A stretch of 64,000 bases of DNA from Aphanomyces cochlioides (taxonomy: Eukaryota; Oomycota; Saprolegniomycetes; Saprolegniales; Verrucalvaceae), in the NCBI GenBank assembly GCA_019828595.1, contig JAHQRK010000001.1:2728001-2792000 (forward strand), read 5' to 3'. Below, piece by piece: positions 14,101 to 25,689 of this stretch; within the stretch, counting starts at the first letter, position 1; each line of letters opens with the position of its first letter. The notes beneath the pieces were generated by a model, which was not told where the DNA came from, did not search any database, and was given only the letters and a program-made list of their open reading frames with translations. Position numbers and translations under genes: made by a program.

Positions 14101-17100
14101 TTTACATACAAACGCCAAGTCAAAAAAAGAGTAATTTGAGACAAGTTCGTTCATAATAGTCAGCACTTCCAACCAACATCAACTAATTTGACCACTCAAG
14201 GTTGTATTGCCCGATATCCATGGCAAATATCCATTTGGTGTGATGTTGTCAATTATTTGGTGTGTTGCTCAATACTTAGTGTCATGTTTTGTCACGATGT
14301 AACCCATGTTGCTGGACGTGCCAGTTGTCGATAATATTAATAATCAAACAATTCCACATTCATATATGTTTGAAAATATTGTCCTACTATTTAAAATAAT
14401 ACCTGCCAAAGATGAGATGGATGGCAGTTGGGTTTTTCTGGGACTTCGCACTCCTTATTCACTTCTTTCTTATTTTACTTCGAATTGGCCTCAATAGTTT
14501 CCCTGTTTTGTTGTGCAAAAATGACAGTACTTGCACTACATTGTTTAATATCGCTTATTGAACTCGTACATCCAATGAGTTGAAACTTTGATACTGGGTA
14601 ATACACCTGCTAAGTATTCATGCAACACCCCTTAAGTGATTCATGATACTCGCCGTAGGCCCACTATCAACAGTGGTACTCCATAAAAAAAGTAGCACCA
14701 TCAGTTGCAATAGTGGTAACCAACGTTACACATTGTCCCCTTACTGTAAAAAGTTGAACTATGGGGAGAGGATTTACTCGTCCAAAGTCAATATGAAAAT
14801 ACAGTAAAAACACACGTTTTAGCCGCCCCTGGCTGCTCTATGAGAAAGTCCGGTATTTCGAGCCAAAAAGACCCTACTTCGTTGCATTCGCATATCGCGT
14901 CGGAATTCGCCTTTCGGAGTCCAAGCCTCTGGCCAGAGTATGGCTTAAAGTGGCAGAAAGGGCTCGTCACCCTACTGCACAGTGAGTTGACCGCTTATTC
15001 AGCGGCCTTTTCTGCCCGAGTGAAGCTATCTTAAGTCTCCTTAGTTTCAAAATAATATGATCTCTGATTGGATAATTTATTTTTCTTTCGGTACGAGTCG
15101 ACGGTTTTTTGGTCAGGACATGATTTATCTCCTGACGAAAAAAAAAAATTCGTCAGTCAACAGTAGCCAATCAGAATGCTCGGCGTTAACTTATTTTTTT
15201 ACTTCGAACTGGGCCTGAATCAAATTCAAAATTCATAGTATGGCTTCAAACGTTTCATGTGTGTGATCAAATCTTTGTTATTTCCAAAGCAAAACGCTCC
15301 ACCCAGGGGCGTAGCCCTGGCCTCACCCTAGTCTATTACTTAAAGCTCTAACGCAACACGTAAGTATGAGAGTAATTTTTACATACAAACGTCAAGTCAA
15401 AAAATGAGTAATTTTTATATACAAATTCCAAGTACAAAAATGAGTAATTTTTACATACAAACGCCAAGTCAAAAAAAGAATAATTTTTATATACAAATTC
15501 CAAGTACAAAAATGAGTAATTTTTACATACAAACGCCAAGTCAAAAAAAGAGTAATTTGAGACAAGTTCGTTCATAATAGTCAGCACTTCCAACCAACAT
15601 CAACTAATTTGACCACTCAAGGTTGTATTGCCCGATATCCATGGCAAATATCCATTTGGTGTGATGTTGTCAATTATTTGGTGTGTTGCTCAATACTTAG
15701 TGTCATGTTTTGTCACGATGTAACCCATGTTGCTGGACGTGCCAGTTGTCGATAATATTAATAATCAAACAATTCCACATTCATATATGTTTGAAAATAT
15801 TGTCCTACTATTTAAAATAATACCTGCCAAAGATGAGATGGATGGCAGTTGGGTTTTTCTGGGACTTCGCACTCCTTATTCACTTCTTTCTTATTTTACT
15901 TCGAATTGGCCTCAATAGTTTCCCTGTTTTGTTGTGCAAAAATGACAGTACTTGCACTACATTGTTTAATATCGCTTATTGAACTCGTACATCCAATGAG
16001 TTGAAACTTTGATACTGGGTAATACACCTGCTAAGTATTCATGCAACACCCCTTAAGTGATTCATGATACTCGCCGTAGGCCCACTATCAACAGTGGTAC
16101 TCCATAAAAAAAGTAGCACCATCAGTTGCAATAGTGGTAACCAACGTTACACATTGTCCCCTTACTGTAAAAAGTTGAACTATGGGGAGAGGATTTACTC
16201 GTCCAAAGTCAATATGAAAATACAGTAAAAACACACGTTTTAGCCGCCCCTGGCTGCTCTATGAGAAAGTCCGGTATTTCGAGCCAAAAAGGCCCTACTT
16301 CGTTGCATTCGCATATCGCGTCGGAATTCGCCTTTCGGAGTCCAAGCCTCTGGCCAGAGTATGGCTTAAAGTGGCAGAAAGGGCTCGTCACCCTACTGCA
16401 CAGTGAGTTGACCGCTTATTCAGCGGCCTTTTCTGCCCGAGTGAAGCTATCTTAAGTCTCCTTAGTTTCAAAATAATATGATCTCTGATTGGATAATTTA
16501 TTTTTCTTTCGGTACGAGTCGACGGTTTTTTGGTCAGGACATGATTTATCTCCTGACAAAAAAAAAAAAATTCGTCAGTCAACAGTAGCCAATCAGAATG
16601 CTCGGCGTTAACTTATTTTTTTACTTCGAACTGGGCCTGAATCAAATTCAAAATTCATAGTATGGCATCAAACGTTTCATGTGTGTGATCAAATCTTTGT
16701 TATTTCCAAAGCAAAACGCTCCACCCAGGGGCGTAGCCCTGGCCTCACCCTAGTCTATTACTTAAAGCTCTAACGCAACACGTAAGTATGAGAGTAATTT
16801 TTACATACAAACGTCAAGTCAAAAAATGAGTAATTTTTATATACAAATTCCAAGTACAAAAATGAGTAATTTTTACATACAAACGCCAAGTCAAAAAAAG
16901 AATAATTTTTATATACAAATTCCAAGTACAAAAATGAGTAATTTTTACATACAAACGCCAAGTCAAAAAAAGAGTAATTTGAGACAAGTTCGTTCATAAT
17001 AGTCAGCACTTCCAACCAACATCAACTAATTTGACCACTCAAGGTTGTATTGCCCGATATCCATGGCAAATATCCATTTGGTGTGATGTTGTCAATTATT

Positions 17101-19519
17101 TGGTGTGTTGCTCAATACTTAGTGTCATGTTTTGTCACGATGTAACCCATGTTGCTGGACGTGCCAGTTGTCGATAATATTAATAATCAAACAATTCCAC
17201 ATTCATATATGTTTGAAAATATTGTCCTACTATTTAAAATAATACCTGCCAAAGATGAGATGGATGGCAGTTGGGTTTTTCTGGGACTTCGCACTCCTTA
17301 TTCACTTCTTTCTTATTTTACTTCGAATTGGCCTCAATAGTTTCCCTGTTTTGTTGTGCAAAAATGACAGTACTTGCACTACATTGTTTAATATCGCTTA
17401 TTGAACTCGTACATCCAATGAGTTGAAACTTTGATACTGGGTAATACACCTGCTAAGTATTCATGCAACACCCCTTAAGTGATTCATGATACTCGCCGTA
17501 GGCCCACTATCAACAGTGGTACTCCATAAAAAAGTAGCACCATCAGTTGCAATAGTGGTAACCAACGTTACACATTGTCCCCTTACTGTAAAAAGTTGAA
17601 CTATGGGGAGAGGATTTACTCGTCCAAAGTCAATATGAAAATACAGTAAAAACACACGTTTTAGCCGCCCCTGGCTGCTCTATGAGAAAGTCCGGTATTT
17701 CGAGCCAAAAAGGCCCTACTTCGTTGCATTCGCATATCGCGTCGGAATTCGCCTTTCGGAGTCCAAGCCTCTGGCCAGAGTATGGCTTAAAGTGGCAGAA
17801 AGGGCTCGTCACCCTACTGCACAGTGAGTTGACCGCTTATTCAGCGGCCTTTTCTGCCCGAGTGAAGCTATCTTAAGTCTCCTTAGTTTCAAAATAATAT
17901 GATCTCTGATTGGATAATTTATTTTTCTTTCGGTACGAGTCGACGGTTTTTTGGTCAGGACATGATTTATCTCCTGACGAAAAAAAAAATTCGTCAGTCA
18001 ACAGTAGCCAATCAGAATGCTCGGCGTTAACTTATTTTTTTACTTCGAACTGGGCCTGAATCAAATTCAAAATTCATAGTATGGCTTCAAACGTTTCATG
18101 TGTGTGATCAAATCTTTGTTATTTCCAAAGCAAAACGCTCCACCCAGGGGCGTAGCCCTGGCCTCACCCTAGTCTATTACTTAAAGCTCTAACGCAACAC
18201 GTAAGTACGAGAGTAATTTTTACATACAAACGTCAAGTCAAAAAAAGAATAATTTTTATATACAAATTCCAAGTACAAAAATGAGTAATTTTTACATACA
18301 AACGCCAAGTCAAAAAAAGAGTAATTTGAGACAAGTTCGTTCATAATAGTCAGCACTTCCAACCAACATCAACTAATTTGACCACTCAAGGTTGTATTGC
18401 CCGATATCCATGGCAAATATCCATTTGGTGTGATGTTGTCAATTATTTGGTGTGTTGCTCAATACTTAGTGTCATGTTTTGTCACGATGTAACCCATGTT
18501 GCTGGACGTGCCAGTTGTCGATAATATTAATAATCAAACAATTCCACATTCATATATGTTTGAAAATATTGTCCTACTATTTAAAATAATACCTGCCAAA
18601 GATGAGATGGATGGCAGTTGGGTTTTTCTGGGACTTCGCACTCCTTATTCACTTCTTTCTTATTTTACTTCGAATTGGCCTCAATAGTTTCCCTGTTTTG
18701 TTGTGCAAAAATGACAGTACTTGCACTACATTGTTTAATATCGCTTATTGAACTCGTACATCCAATGAGTTGAAACTTTGATACTGGGTAATACACCTGC
18801 TAAGTATTCATGCAACACCCCTTAAGTGATTCATGATACTCGCCGTAGGCCCACTATCAACAGTGGTACTCCATAAAAAAAGTAGCACCATCAGTTGCAA
18901 TAGTGGTAACCAACGTTACACATTGTCCCCTTACTGTAAAAAGTTGAACTATGGGGAGAGGATTTACTCGTCCAAAGTCAATATGAAAATACAGTAAAAA
19001 CACACGTTTTAGCCGCCCCTGGCTGCTCTATGAGAAAGTCCGGTATTTCGAGCCAAAAAGGCCCTACTTCGTTGCATTCGCATATCGCGTCGGAATTCGC
19101 CTTTCGGAGTCCAAGCCTCTGGCCAGAGTATGGCTTAAAGTGGCAGAAAGGGCTCGTCACCCTACTGCACAGTGAGTTGACCGCTTATTCAGCGGTCTTT
19201 TCTGCCCGAGTGAAGCTATCTTAAGTCTCCTTAGTTTCAAAATAATATGATCTCTGATTGGATAATTTATTTTTCTTTCGGTACGAGTCGACGGTTTTTT
19301 GGTCAGGACATGATTTATCTCCTGACGAAAAAAAAAATCGTCAGTCAACAGTAGCCAATCAGAATGCTCGGCGTTAACTTATTTTTTACTTCGAACTGGG
19401 CCTGAATCAAATTCAAAATTCATAGTATGGCTTCAAACGTTTCATGTGTGTGATCAAATCTTTGTTATTTCCAAAGCAAAACGCTCCACCCAGGGGCGTA
19501 GCCCTGGCCTCACCCTAGT

Positions 19520-20331
19520 TCATTCTAAATAGTGGAAATGTATCGATTTTTTAATCGATTTCCGAATCTCGCAGCCAATCAGAATCGAGTATTTAACTAA
19601 TTCACGCAAAACACACCCAAACACACCCTAACTCACATGCAATTAATTTGGCCAATATTCGGTTGAACTTGGCTTCAGTATGGTCAAATCGATTTGGAAA
19701 TGTATTTTGCAGATATATTTTTCGGAACTATATGGAGTTTCCTTGGTCATGACTGCGGTTATAGTTCATTTTTGGTCGTTTTATGACCAGGATAAAATAT
19801 TCTGTTTTTTCATTTTTCTTTCACAATAGGACACCGAAAATCTTGTTTTCAAGCTTAAATCAGGCATCACAAGACATGTAAACTTTGTAATGACCGCTCT
19901 AGCAGTCGAGATGGCTCTCATCATGGAGCATGATAGTCTTGACCTTGGCAGGAGTGATGACAACGAGTGTTTGTATTAGCTTAAAATTAGTATGATGACC
20001 AGAGTTAAATATATCTCGAATATTTATACAGAATCAGCCAATTTGGAAAATATATCTCTGATACTAGTAGTATTTATTTTCTTGGTCATGTTTGCGGTCA
20101 TGACCCCAGGGGTCATGACCGCAAAATTTATATTTGATTCTTGGTCAAAAATACAAATTAGACTGAAATTGACAATATTCCATTGACAAACTTCGACTTC
20201 TAATAAACTGTAAAATTGGTTATTTTTTATTTACCCTGTGTTTATATCAGACGGCGCTTTCTAGAAATTCCACGAAAAATCAATTTTAACAGGTTTTAGA
20301 TATCGACTTTCAAAAAAGCGCGTCGATCACG
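19520..20331. other. AT-rich junction between satellite and first gene
   Basis: No gene is recognisable. The stretch starts where similarity to the satellite unit stops, after CACCCTAGT. It carries a CCAATCAGA motif at 19575-19583 followed by an AAAACACACCC tract that resembles two stretches in the left arm of the pogo-like element (see findings), several GGTCA/TGACC motifs, and a long palindrome at 20091-20125. ATG-started ORFs here are at most 64 codons and look like chance. Confidence 0.6.
20091..20125. promoter_or_regulatory. 35-nt near-perfect palindrome (GGTCATGACC core)
   Basis: The arms TTTGCGGTCATGACCCC (20091-20107) and GGGGTCATGACCGCAAA (20109-20125) are perfect reverse complements around a single A. 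The inner GGTCATGACC is itself palindromic, and related GGTCA/TGACC pairs lie nearby (near 19743, 19775, 20083 and 20142). It sits about 210 bp upstream of the EDRF1-like start. It could be a dyad bound by a dimeric regulator, a cruciform-prone site or a terminal remnant of a mobile element; nothing visible decides between these. Confidence 0.6.
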
Positions 20332-23300
20332 ATGAGGCATCATGGGCAAATGACGACGAAGAAGTTCCCTGCCGTCGCAACACTGAATTTATCCGACGCT
20401 GGTGTTATTGACCCCAAGGAAATACCTTTATCGAACGACCCAGCATACAGCCCCAGAACTTCTACAATCGTGGAGCGCCGACGGCTAAGCGAGCCCAATA
20501 CTTTCGTTCGAGAAGTCATTGCCTTCCAACCAACATCGAATACTCCTAGACGTCCGCCAGGTCTCGCTCTGCATGACCACTGTGACTCTAGCGTTGACAT
20601 TGTGTCCTCCACGGAAACAATGAAACACGTTTTCAGCATGCCGTACACGTCGTCCCCAAGAAGCGTTGCTATCCATCGAGTTGGCAGAAAACTAGTCGTT
20701 GGTACCAGAGTGGAATCGGAATCCCAACGAATTTCTCGTCGCTACAAGAAGAACCAAGCGCCAAAGCAGCGCCATTTAGTGTCAGATATGCCCGTACAAC
20801 GATCGCCCACTCGTGTTGGAAACCCATTCTTCGACAAAGATTGGGATTACGATGAGGAAGACATGAGTGAAGAAGCTGGCCATCGACTTGTTACAGATCC
20901 TGAAACAGGTGAAATCTTTCTAGTTTGTGACGACGACATCGCTGCGCCAACTCTTGAAGATAAAGCTCAAGCAAACGTCCAACATGATCTTCATGACCGC
21001 TTTCTTCACGATGCTCTTTCCCGAGCATCTTTTCCACTCGAGTTGACAATCACCGAAACTACCCACCCAAGTCTTCTTCACCCATCGTCGTTCCAACAAT
21101 TGGTTCGATGGCAGTTCAATTCAATCGAGCTTCTTATGGGAAGCAATACTGTCATTTTCAAGCACAATACGACTGATGAGCTCACCAGTGTCCGCCTTCA
21201 TGACGACCAGTCCAAGCTTACCTCGCTCGTTTGCCTCGATACCTGGCTGGACAACGTCATGAATAATCTCCATCAAACAGCGTTTTGTTTCCACCGCGAC
21301 GGCCACGTGCAAGGGTACCAAATGGTCCGGACAGAAGATCTCCCCTTCGTGCAAGAACCTGCAATCTTTGATGCCCACACTGTCTTTCACAATGCTCAAT
21401 CCATCCTTTTATTTCTCCAGCATCATTGTGTCGACGAAGCACAAACGTATTGGCTAACAAAGGCACCACAAGGCTCTCTACATCTTTTTCAGCTACCTTC
21501 GAAGGTTTCAACCACAGCGGACCACACTGTTGGAATGCTCTGTTACGAACTGGCCAACTCAATTGCAGTAACGCCGAATGAAATTCGTCGCGTTCGCCGG
21601 CTCTACTCGAAGTGCATTCAGCTTGTTGATGCTAAAGCAAGGCCTGACGTCATAGCCCGAGCATGCCTTTCACTTGGGAACACATTCATTCAGCCACACG
21701 TGCGTGCACCTGGATATGCTTCTGGCCTTCTACGTGGAGATGCTGATGCCTCCCTCCGTACAAAAGCGATGCTGGATGAACTATCTGCTGCACTGGATGC
21801 ATGCGAAACATTTGCAAAGCAAGACCAGGGTAAACCGAAAATTGCATCTCTATTTGAAATTGCCCAGCGGTATATCCCCAAAACCACGACATCCCATGCT
21901 GCTGAGTTCATGGCTACACCACCACCGCTTCTCGACGACGAAGCACAAGAAAAGGAAGACTTTGAACAGGCACTCATTGTCTTTGCTGAGGGCACGACAT
22001 GGGCTGATGATGACGAATCAACAATGACACATCTACTAGATGGCGTCCGTGCGTGCTATTACGTTCTTGCTCAAAAGGCTTTGGACGAAGTGGATCTGGG
22101 AACCGCACTTAGTTACGCCCACTCCCTCTTGAATGTTCTCTCCTCTTATCAGTTCCCTCAAGTAAATTTACTTGTGGCCAAAATCCACCTACGCCTTGCA
22201 GCGACAACTACAAACATTGAAATGAACCGCACTGGTTATACGACCGCGACTCGAACCAAACCCCATGTGAAAGCTTTTGAAAATGATGCGACGATTCCCG
22301 CTTGGGTTCACATGTCCAGAAACACAGCGGAGCAATGGATAAGCGATTGCGAGCTGCATTTGACAATCGCTGTCTCAAGTGCAATGCACATGGGAACATC
22401 AAAAGCTCATTTAAATCTACCATTGCTGAGCGTTAGCCGAGACCAAGTGCACCAGGCATTTCGCCAGCTTTTGCGTGACGCTTATGTTTCTCAAACCCGC
22501 TACTTTGTCACAACTGGTCGGCATACCAAAGGAGCCCGCCATGCCGAACAGGGCCTTGTCCTCTTTAGCTCACTCGAAGATGCAGCTGCTGGTATTGAAA
22601 TGAGAGTCCTCCTCGGTGAGATTGCATTGCGTCATGCATCTCAATCATCGGGTTACCACAAAGCCATTGGAGCCTTCACTCAAGCCCTGTCAGACTTGAC
22701 ACGACAAGAGCATGAAACCATGGAAAATGAATGGGCCCAAGCATTGCACATTCATGTGTTGCTTCTTCTACGATTTGCACACGCCCAGCACGCGCTTCAC
22801 CTCCAGGAAGGTTTGTCCAAGAACACGACGAGCAGCGTTGATGACCAAGGAGAGTGGACAGCAGCACAGTCTGCTGTGCGAGACGAACTGCAGCAATGTC
22901 TGACATATAGTCAGCATGCTCTGGAGCTCAATCCCACTTCATCAAAAATCCTGTGGCGCGTGGCCGATGCCAATTACTTGCTTGCAAGCCTGTATGCTTC
23001 GCACGTTGGCTCTCTCGTGGATAGGCGAGAGAACCAAAATGTTGCATTGATGGAATTGTGTATATCGCATTATGACAAGGCTCTGAAATATCTGCCGCTC
23101 ACGTTTGACTCGTGCGTGCATCACCTACTGCTGCGACTAGACACGGTCAAATTCCTCCTTACAGTTGGCACCAAGATCGAATCCAAATTGGAAATGCCTC
23201 CAACTGTGCCTGCCCAATGGCTTGCACTGCGTTGCCTGGTCGATTGTGCTCCTTTGTACATACTTCGCGAGGAGCCGGGCAAAAAAGAGGACAACGAGCG

Positions 23301-23502
23301 TATCAAGATGCTTCGTTTGGGTTTATTTCGGCTGGTGGAACAACAAGCCCATGGATGCATGAAGCAGTTGATCAAAATGAAGCATCCCCATGCCGACGCA
23401 ATTAAAAGATGCTACCTCGCGTGGATCCAAGATGCTCCAACATTGTTACCTCATGAGGTCCTGGCAAGAGCTGCTCAGTCTCTGGACGCATTTTTCAACT
23501 GA
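20332..23502 (+). CDS. EDRF1-family protein
   Basis: A 1056-residue intronless reading frame. The block around residues 250-380 contains RWQFNSIELLMGSNTVIFK, LVCLDTWLDNVMNN, DGHVQGYQMVRTEDLP and a final segment ending in TYWL. This is the conserved N-terminal signature of erythroid differentiation-related factor 1, a eukaryote-wide nuclear protein linked to transcription. The rest is alpha-helical, TPR-like sequence, consistent with the C-terminal repeats of the family. The length is somewhat shorter than animal EDRF1 (about 1200 residues). The first 200 residues are poorly conserved and basic/acidic. The start at 20332 is the first ATG; an ATG six codons later is an alternative. The next gene, ECD-like, lies downstream on the same strand. 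Family assignment is strong; the molecular role in oomycetes is not known. Confidence 0.9.
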   Translation: MRHHGQMTTKKFPAVATLNLSDAGVIDPKEIPLSNDPAYSPRTSTIVERRRLSEPNTFVREVIAFQPTSNTPRRPPGLALHDHCDSSVDIVSSTETMKHVFSMPYTSSPRSVAIHRVGRKLVVGTRVESESQRISRRYKKNQAPKQRHLVSDMPVQRSPTRVGNPFFDKDWDYDEEDMSEEAGHRLVTDPETGEIFLVCDDDIAAPTLEDKAQANVQHDLHDRFLHDALSRASFPLELTITETTHPSLLHPSSFQQLVRWQFNSIELLMGSNTVIFKHNTTDELTSVRLHDDQSKLTSLVCLDTWLDNVMNNLHQTAFCFHRDGHVQGYQMVRTEDLPFVQEPAIFDAHTVFHNAQSILLFLQHHCVDEAQTYWLTKAPQGSLHLFQLPSKVSTTADHTVGMLCYELANSIAVTPNEIRRVRRLYSKCIQLVDAKARPDVIARACLSLGNTFIQPHVRAPGYASGLLRGDADASLRTKAMLDELSAALDACETFAKQDQGKPKIASLFEIAQRYIPKTTTSHAAEFMATPPPLLDDEAQEKEDFEQALIVFAEGTTWADDDESTMTHLLDGVRACYYVLAQKALDEVDLGTALSYAHSLLNVLSSYQFPQVNLLVAKIHLRLAATTTNIEMNRTGYTTATRTKPHVKAFENDATIPAWVHMSRNTAEQWISDCELHLTIAVSSAMHMGTSKAHLNLPLLSVSRDQVHQAFRQLLRDAYVSQTRYFVTTGRHTKGARHAEQGLVLFSSLEDAAAGIEMRVLLGEIALRHASQSSGYHKAIGAFTQALSDLTRQEHETMENEWAQALHIHVLLLLRFAHAQHALHLQEGLSKNTTSSVDDQGEWTAAQSAVRDELQQCLTYSQHALELNPTSSKILWRVADANYLLASLYASHVGSLVDRRENQNVALMELCISHYDKALKYLPLTFDSCVHHLLLRLDTVKFLLTVGTKIESKLEMPPTVPAQWLALRCLVDCAPLYILREEPGKKEDNERIKMLRLGLFRLVEQQAHGCMKQLIKMKHPHADAIKRCYLAWIQDAPTLLPHEVLARAAQSLDAFFN

Positions 23503-24087
23503 AAAATCCTCGAAACTCATCTTGGAAACATGGACTTCGAGTGATCATTCATGTCTTTCACAAGCAATGATGGAGAACCACATCGTCTTCACTTCAAATA
23601 CTTTGAAAATCGTACATGGTGACATTCCTCATGAATTGCAAGAAATCATTTTGTAGATTTCAAGCTGATGCTGCTGAGCAGTATTTGTCGACAAGGTTCT
23701 GTATGCGATCCAAGGATTCACTCGATGCAAACAACATTTGAACATCGTGGGCATGGCGAGAGAGCAGCAAGTTGTCGAGGTCAATAAGTTGTCAGGACGG
23801 ACTGACTGATAATCAACCACCGGTTTTCGTTGTCAACTCTATATTGCAATTCTTGTTTCAGCTTAATTTTTAGCAGACCATGATAAGCAGGTGCTGTAAC
23901 GTTAGAAGACAGACGGGCATCTCATTCAAACAGCGCCGCTTATAAAGTTGACCAGTGCACTTTCCAATCTTTGAGGATAAGCTTCAACGTTTTAATGTTA
24001 AATATAAATTATGTGATTGGATAATTTTTATCCAATAGATTTCTATTAAATGCACCCAATCATTTGGTTTGATATTGAATCGTCTCG
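23503..24087. other. Intergenic region between EDRF1-like and ECD-like genes
   Basis: About 585 bp without a recognisable gene; the small ORFs have no domain. A promoter-like dyad near its right end is listed separately. Confidence 0.6.
24016..24036. promoter_or_regulatory. CCAAT-containing dyad upstream of the ECD-like gene
   Basis: ATTGGATAA (24016-24024) and TTATCCAAT (24028-24036) form a perfect 9-bp inverted repeat with a 3-nt loop, 51 bp upstream of the ATG at 24088. Each arm carries a CCAAT pentamer, a known binding core for NF-Y-type factors in eukaryotes. The role as a promoter element is inferred from position only. Confidence 0.5.
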
Positions 24088-25689
24088 ATGTTTCCACCGC
24101 GCGAAGTTGGCGAAGACTTCTTGGAGTTCCGCATCTACTTTGACGAGCCCGTTGAGAATGGAGCGGATGAGCGCGTCAAGAAAATGCAAGAGCAAGTGGA
24201 TCTGATCCTCCATGACTATATTTGGCAAAAGGAACCGCTGGTTCTACACAAATCGCCCAGCGTCCCGTTGGAGATCCATGGCAAAATGCTCGTCGGCGAC
24301 AATGTTGAAGACGAATGGGTTGCCACTGCTGCTCTATTGAAATTGACAAAGACGAACGGAGATATCACAGTGCAAGTTTGGGATGCCGATGGTGAATTCC
24401 TACTCATTGAAGCAGCTGAAGCACTACCTTCTTGGCTCCATCCTGAAAACAGCGCCAATCGAGTTTTCCTCAGGAGAGGACACGTACATATTGTCCAACA
24501 AAACATCCAAGAACGACAACTAGATCTCAAGACTGCCCTCTCGTGTGTTATTGATCCCAATGTATCGACCCGTGCCTCCCCTGCGCTGGACGCAATTGTT
24601 CTCGATCGACTGTCTGTGGCGCAGACCCATTCCATGGAAACAAACCGTCATGTCATTCAATGTCGTTTGCCACACGACGCTGCCGTGGTTTTCCAAGCAC
24701 TACCGCATTGCATAGCATATGTAGTCGAAGCCTTTTACTACCGCGAGCCGACAGAATCCACACGTATTTGCCGCCGAATGGACAAATTTCCACCTCAAGC
24801 GAAGCGATATGTGACAGCCATGATATCTCTCACGCGATGCATGTATGCCCAAGTAAAGCAGCAGCAATTTGCGCCTCCTAAACCATTTCAGCCATTTATG
24901 CCTCCAGCAGATGATCCCTCGTTCTCCTCCGCTGAGATGGGCATGAAGCTGACATGTGGTCTTGAGCTCCTCTGCGAATCACGCATGAAAAACCATCAAG
25001 ACATCGCTTGGGCCGACCTCATTGACGGAGTTTTACGAGAAGAGAAAACGTTTGATCCAGTGCCTCTGCGACCTGATGATGACGATTCGTGGTTGTACGT
25101 ATCCCCAGAAGGATTGGAATCTATGCTGGCGCAAGCTGAGTCCAAATTGAAACAAGTGGACAACGCCGGCGTTGAAACGGGTGGCGAAGAATTACAGAGC
25201 ATGGCGACGTTATTCAACAATTTTGTCCATGAAATGTCCGACTACGAAGGCGTGGCGAAGGATCCATTGACTGCAGATGAAGTGAGTTTTGACATGGATT
25301 CGCTCCTCAACATTTTGAAAGGCGAGCAGGCCGGAATGGGAGCCACTGAACCATCTGTGGATGATTACTTCTACGAAAGTGATGACGACGAAGAGGAGGA
25401 TACGAATGACGATCTTGAGGATGCAGCCATGGATCAGATGATGCGTGAAATGGATGAAGAACTCGCTCAGTCCAACTTGGCCAAGAGTTTTGCACGTCCC
25501 GACGACATGCTAGGGGATAGATCTGCCGCCACCACAAACTCGTCCGACCCAATCAAGCCCGTGGACGTCGATATCAACTTGGTGGCGAATTTACTCGAGT
25601 CTTTTGCCGCGCAGGAAGGCGCCGCAGGGCCAGTCTCCAACATGTTACGGGACATGGGGTTTGCGCCCCGAGACATCGAGTCCAAATGA
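24088..25689 (+). CDS. Ecdysoneless/SGT1-like protein (ECD family)
   Basis: A 533-residue intronless protein. Family hallmarks are visible in order: an IWQKEPLVL block (about residues 45-52), GDNVEDEWVATAALL (about 71-85), WDADGEFLLIEAAEALPSWL (about 98-117) and NRVFLRRGHVHIV (about 123-135). These match the N-terminal region of ecdysoneless (called SGT1/HSGT1 in older fungal literature), which acts in cell-cycle control and pre-mRNA splicing as a PRPF8/R2TP-associated factor. The C-terminal third (about 420-460) is very acidic, as is typical. Human ECD is 644 residues, so this copy is compact. The ATG at 24088 is the first in frame and lies just after a CCAAT dyad. Family confidence is high; function is by homology. 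Confidence 0.92.
   Translation: MFPPREVGEDFLEFRIYFDEPVENGADERVKKMQEQVDLILHDYIWQKEPLVLHKSPSVPLEIHGKMLVGDNVEDEWVATAALLKLTKTNGDITVQVWDADGEFLLIEAAEALPSWLHPENSANRVFLRRGHVHIVQQNIQERQLDLKTALSCVIDPNVSTRASPALDAIVLDRLSVAQTHSMETNRHVIQCRLPHDAAVVFQALPHCIAYVVEAFYYREPTESTRICRRMDKFPPQAKRYVTAMISLTRCMYAQVKQQQFAPPKPFQPFMPPADDPSFSSAEMGMKLTCGLELLCESRMKNHQDIAWADLIDGVLREEKTFDPVPLRPDDDDSWLYVSPEGLESMLAQAESKLKQVDNAGVETGGEELQSMATLFNNFVHEMSDYEGVAKDPLTADEVSFDMDSLLNILKGEQAGMGATEPSVDDYFYESDDDEEEDTNDDLEDAAMDQMMREMDEELAQSNLAKSFARPDDMLGDRSAATTNSSDPIKPVDVDINLVANLLESFAAQEGAAGPVSNMLRDMGFAPRDIESK

Larger units (their letters stand above)
1..19519. repeat. Tandem satellite array, about 1.42-kb units
   Basis: Head-to-tail copies begin at 1, 1421, 2839, 4259, 5676, 7094, 8513, 9931, 11347, 12767, 14186, 15607, 17029 and 18376. 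Spacings are 1416-1422 bp, except 1347 bp for the 13th copy, which lost one 72-bp minisatellite dimer. The 14th copy stops at 19519, just before its minisatellite block. The array runs off the left edge, so its full size is unknown. Copies are nearly identical and differ mainly in A-run lengths and a few single bases. Each unit contains several small ORFs of 60-81 codons on both strands; I regard these as by-products, because they overlap one another and have no recognisable start context or domain. No intact gene is present. Confidence 0.97.

Noticed and set aside
121..19348. Repeated 60-81 codon ORFs in every satellite unit
   Set aside because: They overlap on both strands, change length with A-run differences between copies, and have no domain or start context. 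They are by-products of a homogenised repeat.
1..19519. CRISPR-like array
   Set aside because: The units are 1.4 kb with no short direct repeats alternating with unique spacers, and the genome is eukaryotic. The 36-bp minisatellite has no spacers.
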